From the NCBI GenBank assembly GCA_002403295.1, contig DHHN01000113.1, positions 6,863 to 18,984 on the forward strand: a DNA stretch of 12,122 nt, given 5' to 3'. Under the pieces are notes generated by a model. The model was given only the letters and a program-made list of their open reading frames with translations, was not told the origin of the DNA and did no database searches. How positions within the stretch are numbered: position 1 is the stretch's first letter; each line of letters opens with the position of its first letter. The position numbers and the translations under genes were made by a program. The DNA is from a bacterium UBP1_UBA4771. GTDB taxonomy: Bacteria; Krumholzibacteriota; Krumholzibacteriia; Krumholzibacteriales; Krumholzibacteriaceae. Of the stretch, positions 5,979 through 12,122 are shown piece by piece.

Positions 5979-8170
5979 CGAAGGGTGTTCTGCTCCTCAT
6001 CCTCTGCGGCTTCATGGCCGTCGCGCTCGCGTCCCACCACGAAGAGGACTGGGGCGCCTTCTGGCGCGTGAAGAATCTCTGCGGGCCGGCGGGCGCCGTG
6101 ATCGCGGGCTCGCTGCGGCTCCTCTTCGGCCCGGTCTTCTCGTGGTTCTGGCCGCTCCTCGTCGGATTCTTCGCCGTCCTCGTCTTCCGGGATATCGACG
6201 CGCGCTCGCAGATGCGCCGGATCGTCTGCTCCATCTCGCTGCTCGTCGTCGCCTCCGGCATCGCGGCGCTCTTCGGCGGCAACGGCGCGGGCGGGCTCGC
6301 CGGCGTGAAGACGCTCGCGTTTCTCCGCCTCCTCGCCGGACGCGTCGGATCGGTCTTCGTGCTGCTCGCGGTATTCCTCTTCGTGTCGTTCCTCCTTTTC
6401 CCGGGAAGCGTCGAGGCGCTCCTCGGCGCGTTCCGGCGCCTGCGCCTGCCGCGCGTCGCGCTCCCGCGGACGAAGGCCGCGGCGGGGAAGGAGCCGAGGC
6501 GCCGCGCGAAGGATCCCGCCGCCGCGGTGCCCGAGATTCCCGTCACCGTCGAGGCCGAGCAGCCACGGGAGTCGCGCCGCGGGCGCGACCGGCGCGCCGC
6601 CGACGAGGCGGAGGCGGAGCCGGCGAGGCCGCCGAAGATCACGGTCGCGTCCGCGCCGCCGCCCCGCCGCGAGACGCCGCCCGCCGCGCTCCTCGACGAG
6701 CTCCCGCCGCCGATATCCCCCGAGTCGGGCGAGATCCCGCTCCCCGATCTCTCGCTCCTCGACGACCGCGAGTCGCGGGGGGTCTCCTACAGCAACGAGG
6801 ATCTCATCGCGCGCTCCGAGATCATCGAGCGCAAGCTCGCCGATTACGGGCTCGACGGCAAGATACAGGAAGTCCGTCCCGGCCCCGTCGTCACGACGTT
6901 CGAGTTCGTGCCCGCCGCGGCCGTCAAGGTGAGCCAGATCTCGAGCCGCGCCGACGACATCTCGCTCGCGCTCGCCGCGCGCTCGATCCGCATACAGGCC
7001 CCGATCCCCGGCCGCGGCGCCGTCGGCATCGAGGTGCCGAACCCCGAGCCGAGCGTCGTCTCGCTCAAGGAGCTCCTCCGGCATTATCCCGAGGGGAAGG
7101 ACGGCCTCGTCATCGCGCTCGGCAAGACGGTGACGGGGGAGCCGTACTTCGCCGATCTCGCCGAGATGCCGCACCTCCTCATCGCCGGGGCGACGGGAAG
7201 CGGGAAGAGCGTGTGCATCAACACGATCATCTGCACGCTGCTCTTCCATCACACGCCGGCCACCTGCAAATTCATACTCGTCGATCCGAAGCGGCTCGAG
7301 CTCATCGCGTACAACGACATTCCGCACCTGCTGCACCCCGTCATCACCGAGGCGAAGACGGTGCTCAAGGTGCTCCAGTGGCTCACGAACGAAATGGACC
7401 GCCGCTACAAGCTGCTCGCCTCGATCGCCGTCAAGAACATCCAGGGCTTCAACCGCAAGGTGACCGAGGAGGAGGTCGTCTCGCCGCAGAGCGGGGAGCG
7501 GCTCGCGCGGCTCCCGTACTACGTGACGATCATCGACGAGCTCGCCGACATCATGGTGCTCATGGGGAACGAGATCTACCCGCCGATCACGCGGCTCTCG
7601 CAGATGGCCCGCGCCGTCGGCATCCACCTCGTCTTCGCCACGCAGCGCCCCTCCGTGGACGTCGTCACCGGGCTCATCAAGGCGAACTTCCCGGCGCGCA
7701 TCGCCTTTCAGGTGTCCTCGAAGACCGACTCGCGCACGATCCTCGACGCGAACGGGGGCGAGAAGCTCCTCGGCAACGGCGACATGCTCTACCTGCCGAA
7801 GAACCTCCCGACGCCGCTCCGCCTGCAGGGCGCCTATATCTCCGAGGCCGAATCGGAGCGGGTGGCGACCTACTGGCGCACGCGCGCGCACGCCGAGGAG
7901 CAACTCGACCTCACCGGAGAGGCCGCGGCCGCGGGCGGCGCCGGCGACGACGACGCACCGATCGACGACGATCTCTACCAGAAGGCGCGCGAGCTCGTCA
8001 TCATCCACCAGCAGGGCTCCATATCGCTCCTCCAGCGACGCCTGCGCGTCGGCTACGCGCGCGCGGCGCGTCTCATCGACATGCTCGAGCAGGCGAACGT
8101 CGTCGGGCCGTTCGAGGGGAGCAAGGCGCGGCGCGTCCTCGTGGGCCGCGAGGAATACGATGAACGCTGA
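5969..8170 (+). CDS. ftsK: DNA translocase FtsK
   Basis: The 733-residue product has the FtsK/SpoIIIE layout. Four membrane segments lie within residues 1-145 (about 5-22, 40-73, 84-102, 126-145), anchoring it at the division septum. A charged Ala/Pro/Arg-rich linker spans about 160-265. The motor domain follows (about 270-620): Walker A GATGSGKS (407-414), Walker B VTIIDELAD (519-527), then FATQRPSVDVVTGLIKANFP and SSKTDSRTILD. The C-terminal winged-helix gamma domain (about 667-733, QKARELVIIHQQGSISLLQR) reads polarity sequences on DNA. It pumps the chromosome terminus through the closing septum and activates dimer resolution. The ATG overlaps thiE; the only purine-rich tract (AAAAGGGA) abuts the ATG, too close for a normal Shine-Dalgarno, in keeping with the leaderless start. 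Its stop codon overlaps rimO by 11 bases, so the two are co-transcribed. Confidence 0.96.
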   Translation: MRITKGVLLLILCGFMAVALASHHEEDWGAFWRVKNLCGPAGAVIAGSLRLLFGPVFSWFWPLLVGFFAVLVFRDIDARSQMRRIVCSISLLVVASGIAALFGGNGAGGLAGVKTLAFLRLLAGRVGSVFVLLAVFLFVSFLLFPGSVEALLGAFRRLRLPRVALPRTKAAAGKEPRRRAKDPAAAVPEIPVTVEAEQPRESRRGRDRRAADEAEAEPARPPKITVASAPPPRRETPPAALLDELPPPISPESGEIPLPDLSLLDDRESRGVSYSNEDLIARSEIIERKLADYGLDGKIQEVRPGPVVTTFEFVPAAAVKVSQISSRADDISLALAARSIRIQAPIPGRGAVGIEVPNPEPSVVSLKELLRHYPEGKDGLVIALGKTVTGEPYFADLAEMPHLLIAGATGSGKSVCINTIICTLLFHHTPATCKFILVDPKRLELIAYNDIPHLLHPVITEAKTVLKVLQWLTNEMDRRYKLLASIAVKNIQGFNRKVTEEEVVSPQSGERLARLPYYVTIIDELADIMVLMGNEIYPPITRLSQMARAVGIHLVFATQRPSVDVVTGLIKANFPARIAFQVSSKTDSRTILDANGGEKLLGNGDMLYLPKNLPTPLRLQGAYISEAESERVATYWRTRAHAEEQLDLTGEAAAAGGAGDDDAPIDDDLYQKARELVIIHQQGSISLLQRRLRVGYARAARLIDMLEQANVVGPFEGSKARRVLVGREEYDER

Positions 8171-9533
8171 CGCGGCCGGGCCCGGCACCTATCGTTTCGT
8201 CAATCTCGGCTGCCCCAAGAATCTCGTCGACGCCGAACGCGTCGCCTCGCTCCTCGAGAGCGGCGGCTGGTGCGAGGCGCCGTCGCCGGAGGAGGCGTCG
8301 CTCCTCGTCGTCACGACGTGCGCCTTCATCGCGAGCGCGCGCGAGGAGTCCGTGGACGAGATCGTGCGGGCCGTCGCGGGGCGTCCTCCGGGCCAGCGCA
8401 TCGCCGTGCTCGGATGCCTCGTGACGCGCGAGAGCGCTGACGAGCTCCGGCGCGTTCTCCCCGAGGTGGACATCTTCTGCGGCGTCGCCGAGATGACGGA
8501 GCTTCCGTCGCGGCTCGTCGAGAGCGCGGCGGCGCGCCCCGCGCGCCGCCGGGACGGCGCCGCGGCGCATTTCCGGGAGGGGCCCGGACGAAAGCTCTTC
8601 ACGCCGCCGCACCTCGCCTACCTCAAGATCGCCGACGGCTGCTCGAACCGGTGCGCGTACTGCGCGATTCCGGCGATCCGCGGCGATCTCGCGAGCCGCT
8701 CGCGAAACGAGATACTCGCCGAGGCGCGCGGCCTCGCCGCGATGGGCGTGCGCGAGCTCGTCGTCGTCGCGCAGGACACGACGGCGTGGGGTTTCGACCG
8801 CGGGGACGGGGAGCGGGTCTACGATCTCATCGAGGCGCTCGCCGACGCGGGGCTCTTCGAATGGATCAGGCTCCTCTACACGCACCCCGCCCATCTCGAT
8901 CCGGCGCGCATCGTGCCGCTCCTGCGGGGAGGCGCCCTCGTTCCCTATCTCGACGTGCCGATCCAGCACGCCTCGGACCGCGTGCTCGAGCTCATGGGGC
9001 GCCCCTACACGCGGAGGGCGCTCGAGGATCTCTTCGACGCGCTCCGCGCCGGCGCCGGCGACCTCGTGCTCCGCACGACGGTTCTGGTCGGCTTTCCCGG
9101 CGAGCGCGAGCGCGACTTCCGCGAGCTCGCGTCGTTTCTCGAGAGCGCCGCGTTCGATCACGTCGGCGTCTTCGCGTACTCGCGCGAGCGGGAGACGGCG
9201 GCGGCGTCGCTCGGCGGCCGGGTGCCCGCGCGCGTCGCCATGCAGCGGCGAGACGAAATCCTCGAGCTCCAGATGGACGTTTCGGAGGAGCGCCTCGCCT
9301 CGCGCGTGGGAACGGAGCTCGACGTGCTCGTGGACGAGGAGCTGCCCGCCGACGAGCGTCCCGTCCCCGGCGCGCGATTCGCCGGCCGCTTTTTCGGACA
9401 GGCGCACGACATAGACGGGGTGACGTATCTCGAGGGGCCGGCGCCCGGACCGGGCGGCTTCGTCCGCGCGCGGGTCGCCGGAGCGGGCCCGTACGACCTC
9501 TTCGCGGAGGCGATTCCGGGAGATTTTCGTTGA
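8160..9533 (+). CDS. rimO: Ribosomal protein S12 methylthiotransferase RimO
   Basis: The 457-residue radical-SAM enzyme adds a methylthio group to the conserved aspartate of ribosomal protein S12. It begins with the RimO signature NLGCPKNLVDAE (15-26). The N-terminal MTTase domain carries the first cluster ligands C18, C54 and C86. The radical-SAM CxxxCxxC motif is CSNRCAYC (161-168), followed by AIPAIRG. A TRAM domain occupies about 385-450. RimO is favoured over MiaB or MtaB by the CPKN signature. The usual NTCAF around the second cysteine reads TTCAF, a minor change. The ATG overlaps the ftsK stop, with AGGA 5 bases upstream, indicating translational coupling. Length is normal. Confidence 0.96.
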   Translation: MNADAAGPGTYRFVNLGCPKNLVDAERVASLLESGGWCEAPSPEEASLLVVTTCAFIASAREESVDEIVRAVAGRPPGQRIAVLGCLVTRESADELRRVLPEVDIFCGVAEMTELPSRLVESAAARPARRRDGAAAHFREGPGRKLFTPPHLAYLKIADGCSNRCAYCAIPAIRGDLASRSRNEILAEARGLAAMGVRELVVVAQDTTAWGFDRGDGERVYDLIEALADAGLFEWIRLLYTHPAHLDPARIVPLLRGGALVPYLDVPIQHASDRVLELMGRPYTRRALEDLFDALRAGAGDLVLRTTVLVGFPGERERDFRELASFLESAAFDHVGVFAYSRERETAAASLGGRVPARVAMQRRDEILELQMDVSEERLASRVGTELDVLVDEELPADERPVPGARFAGRFFGQAHDIDGVTYLEGPAPGPGGFVRARVAGAGPYDLFAEAIPGDFR

Positions 9534-9560
9534 CATTTTATCGCAATTGCCGATGATTAT
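9530..9560 (+). promoter_or_regulatory. Promoter-like element overlapping the rimO stop codon
   Basis: A consensus TTGACA (9530-9535) overlaps the rimO TGA; GATTAT (9555-9560) follows after 19 bases, a slightly long spacer. The 40 bases here (TTGACATTTTATCGCAATTG and onward) form one of the most AT-rich patches in the window. It would drive the envelope operon, with RNA starting near 9567 just before the palindrome at 9571-9600. The -10 assignment is uncertain, since several overlapping TA-rich hexamers are available. Confidence 0.5.
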
Positions 9561-9570
9561 TAAGGTTAAG

Positions 9571-9600
9571 GGCTCTTCCGCGGCGCGCCGCGGAAGAGCC
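9571..9600 (+). terminator. Perfect 30-bp palindrome, terminator or leader hairpin
   Basis: The arms GGCTCTTCCGCGG and CCGCGGAAGAGCC are exact reverse complements around a CGCG loop, giving a 13-bp GC-rich stem. It lies 38 bases past the rimO stop, where a terminator for the ftsK-rimO unit is expected. Only a short T-run (GTTTCC) follows, so release would be weak or factor-dependent. Because a promoter-like element lies directly upstream on the same strand, the hairpin may alternatively sit at the 5' end of the next operon's mRNA as a stabiliser or attenuator. Confidence 0.7.
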
Positions 9601-9623
9601 GTTTCCGACGAATCTTGAGGCGC

Positions 9624-9630
9624 GGAGGTG
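9624..9630 (+). promoter_or_regulatory. Strong Shine-Dalgarno pointing to an alternative TTG start
   Basis: GGAGGTG ends 5 bases before an in-frame TTG at 9636. Translation from there would add ten residues (MSIFSPERPF) ahead of the ATG at 9666 and lengthen the n-region of the signal peptide. The ATG has only GAGAG about 7 bases upstream. The Shine-Dalgarno favours 9636 and the signal-peptide shape favours 9666; either is possible. Confidence 0.45.
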
Positions 9631-9665
9631 TGCTCTTGTCGATATTCTCACCCGAGAGACCGTTC

Positions 9666-10325
9666 ATGAAAACGCTGTCCATCGCGCTGCTCTGCGCGTT
9701 CGTCTCCCTCGAAGCCGCGTCCGCCGCCGCGGGCGCCGCGCAAGAGGCCGTTCCGTCGAACTACGACGTTCTGGCCGGCATATCCGAGGACGCGGCGCGG
9801 AGCCTCGTTGCGGCCCTCGAGCCCGCCCCCGCGGGGAGCGTCGTCCGTCTCGTGAAGGCGAGAGGCGTGGGAGACGCCGACTTCCTCGTGGAGAACGCGT
9901 TCATCGAACGGTTGCGCGGGGCCGGGTTCAGGACCGGCGTCGAGGCGAAGGCGCAGGAGGTGCCCGCCGACACGGGCGCGTACACCCTGTCGTATCAGGT
10001 GATCCGCCTCGCGGTGCGATATACGAGGATCTCGAGACGGTACTGGTTCGGATCGAAGGAGGTCGTCCGCGAGGCGCGCGCCGACGTCACCGCCCAGCTC
10101 ATCGACCGCCGCACGGGGGACGTCCTGTGGATACGCGAGGGGAGCGGCCGGTACGACGACGTCATTCCGTATTCGCTCCTCTCGTCCGTCGAGGAGAAGC
10201 AGTACGAGTTCACGAGGCCGGCGCGGAGCGAGTTCAAAATGTCGCGCGTGATCGAGCCGGTCGTCGTCGCGGGCATCGTCGTGGGGCTCGTGGCGCTCTT
10301 TTTCTCGAACCAGAGCGGGCAATGA
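9666..10325 (+). CDS. Secreted, tail-anchored protein of unknown function
   Basis: I do not recognise this gene by name. The 219-residue product begins with a clear Sec signal peptide (1-20, MKTLSIALLCAFVSLEAASA) and ends with a hydrophobic segment (about 196-213, VIEPVVVAGIVVGLVALFF) that should anchor it in a membrane. Between them, an alpha/beta domain has strands ending in a tyrosine-rich pattern, LSYQVIRLAVRYTRISRRYW, then ADVTAQLIDRRTGDVLWIREG (140-160). That last motif recalls the beta strands of FlgO/CsgG/TolB-like domains; the resemblance is by eye and not proof. The stop codon overlaps the next gene (ATGA), and bamD follows, so an envelope role is likely. A TTG start at 9636 with a stronger ribosome site would give 229 residues. 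Confidence 0.8.
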   Translation: MKTLSIALLCAFVSLEAASAAAGAAQEAVPSNYDVLAGISEDAARSLVAALEPAPAGSVVRLVKARGVGDADFLVENAFIERLRGAGFRTGVEAKAQEVPADTGAYTLSYQVIRLAVRYTRISRRYWFGSKEVVREARADVTAQLIDRRTGDVLWIREGSGRYDDVIPYSLLSSVEEKQYEFTRPARSEFKMSRVIEPVVVAGIVVGLVALFFSNQSGQ

Positions 10326-11296
10326 CGGGGGCATTCATCAACGGGCCGGTATCGCGCGCGCGGCGCGCCGGCGGGATGCTCGTCCCGCGCGGGCGCGGGC
10401 GGCGCGCGGCCGCGGCCGCTCTGCTCGTTCTCGCGCTCGCCTCGTGCGGCGCCGATCCGGTGCTCGAGCGCGCCCAGCGCGAGTACGACGCGGGGAAGTA
10501 CCGGGACGCCGTCGCCATCATCAGGCTCCATTTCAAGAAGGACGGCGAGAAGACGCCCGAGCTTCTCTTTCTCGCCGGCGCGGCGTACCTGCGGTCGGGA
10601 AGCGAGGCCGACGCGCAGAGCGCCTTCGACCAATGCCGGACGGCGGATCCGTCGCGGGCCGCGGCGATCGCGGACTTTCTCAGGAGCGAGGCGATGGAAT
10701 CGATAAACGGGGGAGACGCCGCCCGCGGCAAGCGGCTCATGAGCCTCGCCGTTCTCCACCGTCCGGGCACCGATTTCGGGAAGCAGAACCTGCTCGCGGC
10801 CGAGATCTTTCTCGAACGGCGCGATTTTCCGTCGGCGATCATGTACCTCGAGCGGTTCGTCCGCGACGAGCCCGACGATCCCCGCGCCGCCGAGGCGCTC
10901 ATCGAGCTCGCCGCGGCCTATCAGAAAAACGGCGCGAGCGGACGCGCCATCGAGGTATACCGCACGTTCCAGCTGCGGTTCCCGCGGAGCAGGCTCGCCT
11001 CCGACGCCGTCTGGGAGCTCGAGACGCTGCTCCTTCGCGACGCGGAGGAGCGCGTCGCCGAGGGGGGGAACGAGGAGGCGGAAGCGATGCTCGTCGATCT
11101 CGCCGCGACGGCGGCGAGCCCGATCGTGAAGGACCGGAGCAACTTTCTGCTCGGGGAGATATGCGAGGCGCGCGGCGACGCCCGGGACGCCGTGCGATAC
11201 TACCGCGCCGTCGTGGACGCCGGAACCGGCGGGCGGCTCGTGGACAGGGCAAAGGAGCGAATTGAAAAACTGGACGCATCGAAACGGCGCCGCTAG
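10322..11296 (+). CDS. TPR-repeat lipoprotein
   Basis: The 324-residue product has a positively charged N-terminus (RGRGRR), a hydrophobic run and a lipobox LASC with acceptor C42, so it is a predicted lipoprotein. The mature part is helical, with TPR-like pairs near 46-75, 79-112, 155-185, 190-223 and 270-303 (for example AQREYDAGKYRDAVAIIR and LAAAYQKNGASGRAIEVY). Such solenoids bind partner proteins; none can be named from sequence alone. ATG at 10322 overlaps the preceding stop as ATGA, a sign of coupled translation; an in-frame ATG at 10376 would give a more usual signal length and is a fair alternative. The 3' end overlaps bamD by 35 bases. It may be a BamD-like accessory or a peptidoglycan-side scaffold; that is inference from context. 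Confidence 0.85.
   Translation: MTGAFINGPVSRARRAGGMLVPRGRGRRAAAAALLVLALASCGADPVLERAQREYDAGKYRDAVAIIRLHFKKDGEKTPELLFLAGAAYLRSGSEADAQSAFDQCRTADPSRAAAIADFLRSEAMESINGGDAARGKRLMSLAVLHRPGTDFGKQNLLAAEIFLERRDFPSAIMYLERFVRDEPDDPRAAEALIELAAAYQKNGASGRAIEVYRTFQLRFPRSRLASDAVWELETLLLRDAEERVAEGGNEEAEAMLVDLAATAASPIVKDRSNFLLGEICEARGDARDAVRYYRAVVDAGTGGRLVDRAKERIEKLDASKRRR
11251..11257 (+). promoter_or_regulatory. Ribosome binding site fixing the bamD TTG start
   Basis: AAAGGAG lies 4 bases before the TTG at 11262, inside the coding sequence of the preceding TPR lipoprotein gene. No in-frame ATG exists between this TTG and the lipobox, so this site decides the start. Confidence 0.6.
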
Positions 11297-12077
11297 GGCG
11301 CTTCTCGCCGCCGCGCTCGCCGCGGCGCTGCTCGCCCCGTCGTGCGGCGGGCCGTACAAGCCGAAGCGGCTCAACGTGGCGGGCGACAAGATCGCGCTCG
11401 CCGACGGGCTCTTCGCCCGCGGCAAGTACGGCGACGCCGCCGTCGAGTACAAGGACTTCCTCACCACCTTCGCCGGCGACGACCGGAGCGACTACGCGCA
11501 GTTCCGGCTCGCCGAGTCGTACCGCCTCGACGGGCAGTACGCGCTCGCCGAGATCGAGTGCCGGCTCCTCATCAACGAGTTCGGGTACAGCCAGTACGTG
11601 GACGACGCCTACTACCTCGAGGCCGTGAGCGCGTTCCGGCAGGCCCCGCGCGTCGAGCGCGACCAGACGAAGACGTACGAGGCGCTCACGCGCCTGAAGC
11701 GCTTCCTCGAGATCTTTCCGAAGAGCGACCGCACGGACGAGGCGCGCGGGACGATGCGCGAGATCCACGACCGGCTCGGGGAGAAGGAGTTCCTGAACGC
11801 GCGTCTCTACTTCTCGCGGAAGGCCTACGACGCGGCGCTCATTTATTTCAACAAGGTCATCGAGGGCTATCCCGAGACGACGTGGGCCGCGCGGTCCCGC
11901 TACTACCGGGCCTTCATACGGGAGCGGACGGGCGACGCGGCGGGCGCGGCCGAGGATTACCGCGCCGTGATCGCCGCGCCGGGAAACGTTCCGGAGCGCG
12001 CCGAGGCCCGGAGGCGGCTCGAGCCCGCCGGGACGCGCGCGGGGGGAGCGAAGAGGGATGGCGGCGGCTCGCAATGA
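11262..12077 (+). CDS. bamD: Outer membrane assembly lipoprotein BamD (YfiO)
   Basis: The 271-residue product matches BamD, the essential periplasmic TPR lipoprotein of the BAM complex that inserts beta-barrel proteins into the outer membrane. A signal peptide ends in LLAPSC with acceptor C28; the proline at -2 makes the lipobox slightly unusual. Five TPR-like helix pairs span about 43-240, including GLFARGKYGDAAVEYKDFL (49-67), a central region with YALAEIECRLLINEFGYSQY, and the hallmark segment REIHDRLGEKEFLNARLYF (166-184) followed by AALIYFNKVIEGYPET (191-206). A Gly/Arg-rich tail (about 250-271) is probably disordered. The TTG start is dictated by AAAGGAG just upstream. It overlaps the TPR lipoprotein gene by 35 bases and nadD by 20, so the block is one operon. 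Confidence 0.93.
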   Translation: MKNWTHRNGAARALLAAALAAALLAPSCGGPYKPKRLNVAGDKIALADGLFARGKYGDAAVEYKDFLTTFAGDDRSDYAQFRLAESYRLDGQYALAEIECRLLINEFGYSQYVDDAYYLEAVSAFRQAPRVERDQTKTYEALTRLKRFLEIFPKSDRTDEARGTMREIHDRLGEKEFLNARLYFSRKAYDAALIYFNKVIEGYPETTWAARSRYYRAFIRERTGDAAGAAEDYRAVIAAPGNVPERAEARRRLEPAGTRAGGAKRDGGGSQ

Positions 12078-12122
12078 GCGGATCGGCCTCTACGGCGGCT
12101 CGTTCGATCCGATCCACACGGG
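12058..12122 (+). CDS. nadD: Nicotinate-nucleotide adenylyltransferase, 5' end only
   Basis: Only 21 codons are inside the window. They contain the nucleotidyltransferase start signature IGLYGGSFDPIHTG, in which GGSFDP and the first histidine of the HxGH motif bind ATP; this sequence is typical of NadD, which makes deamido-NAD from nicotinate mononucleotide and ATP. CoaD (phosphopantetheine adenylyltransferase) has a similar motif but usually reads YPGSFDPxTxGH, so NadD is favoured. The ATG at 12058 has GGGGGGAG ending 9 bases upstream, inside bamD, and overlaps the bamD end by 20 bases. Confidence 0.85.
   Translation, partial: MAAARNERIGLYGGSFDPIHT

Noticed and set aside
5717..8188. Very long open frame on the - strand across ftsK (about 820 codons), with others opposite pilT (2343-4028), rimO (8073-9536) and the envelope operon (9995-11467)
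   Set aside because: They are mirror frames caused by G/C-rich third positions: the translations are Arg/Glu/Asp/Ala-rich with no domain pattern, while the + strand frames encode recognised families.
1..12122. CRISPR array, tRNA or rRNA gene, insertion sequence or prophage
   Set aside because: No spaced direct repeats, tRNA-like cloverleaf with a GTTCGA arm, rRNA segments or transposase/integrase frames were seen on either strand.

Overview
This is a gene-dense, high-GC stretch (about 70-80% in most lines I counted by hand) in which every supported gene lies on the + strand. The BamD-type outer-membrane assembly lipoprotein, a second lipoprotein and a secreted, tail-anchored protein point to a diderm bacterium. 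A DUF4837-family protein, a ThiD2-ThiE fusion and several TPR proteins suggest a lineage near the FCB group or one of its high-GC candidate phyla. That placement is inference; no rRNA or other taxonomic marker is present.

Layout. (1) 3-689: 3' part of a DUF4837-family gene, then a small hairpin and a well-formed promoter (TTGACA plus extended -10) for a cytoplasmic TPR protein (805-1761). (2) 1860-2690: a six-transmembrane voltage-gated K+ channel homologue with a C-terminal zinc ribbon, visibly poorer in GC than most of its neighbours and probably acquired by transfer. (3) 2862-3995: a PilT-type retraction ATPase, standing apart from other type IV pilus genes. (4) 4124-4837: comB-family phosphatase; 4905-5978: ThiD2-ThiE fusion for thiamin phosphate synthesis. 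(5) 5969-9533: ftsK and rimO, overlapping each other; ftsK also overlaps the end of thiE and appears to have its own promoter inside thiE. (6) 9530-9600: a promoter-like AT-rich patch and a perfect 30-bp palindrome (terminator or leader hairpin). (7) 9666-12122: a compact envelope operon of overlapping genes: secreted protein of unknown function, TPR lipoprotein, bamD, and the 5' end of nadD, cut by the window edge.

How they fit together. Groups 5 and 7 are mainly housekeeping: chromosome segregation, ribosomal protein S12 modification, outer-membrane protein assembly and NAD synthesis. The less ordinary parts are the foreign-looking channel, the bacterial ComB homologue beside a thiamin gene, the reshaped 3' end of thiE that doubles as an ftsK promoter with a predicted leaderless start, the promoter-plus-palindrome ahead of the bamD operon, and the uncharacterised secreted protein at the head of that operon. 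I see no rRNA, tRNA, insertion sequence, CRISPR array, prophage or defence island, and no gene-free stretch over 300 bases. No convincing wholly new multi-gene system is visible; the envelope operon head is the best candidate for uncharacterised biology.
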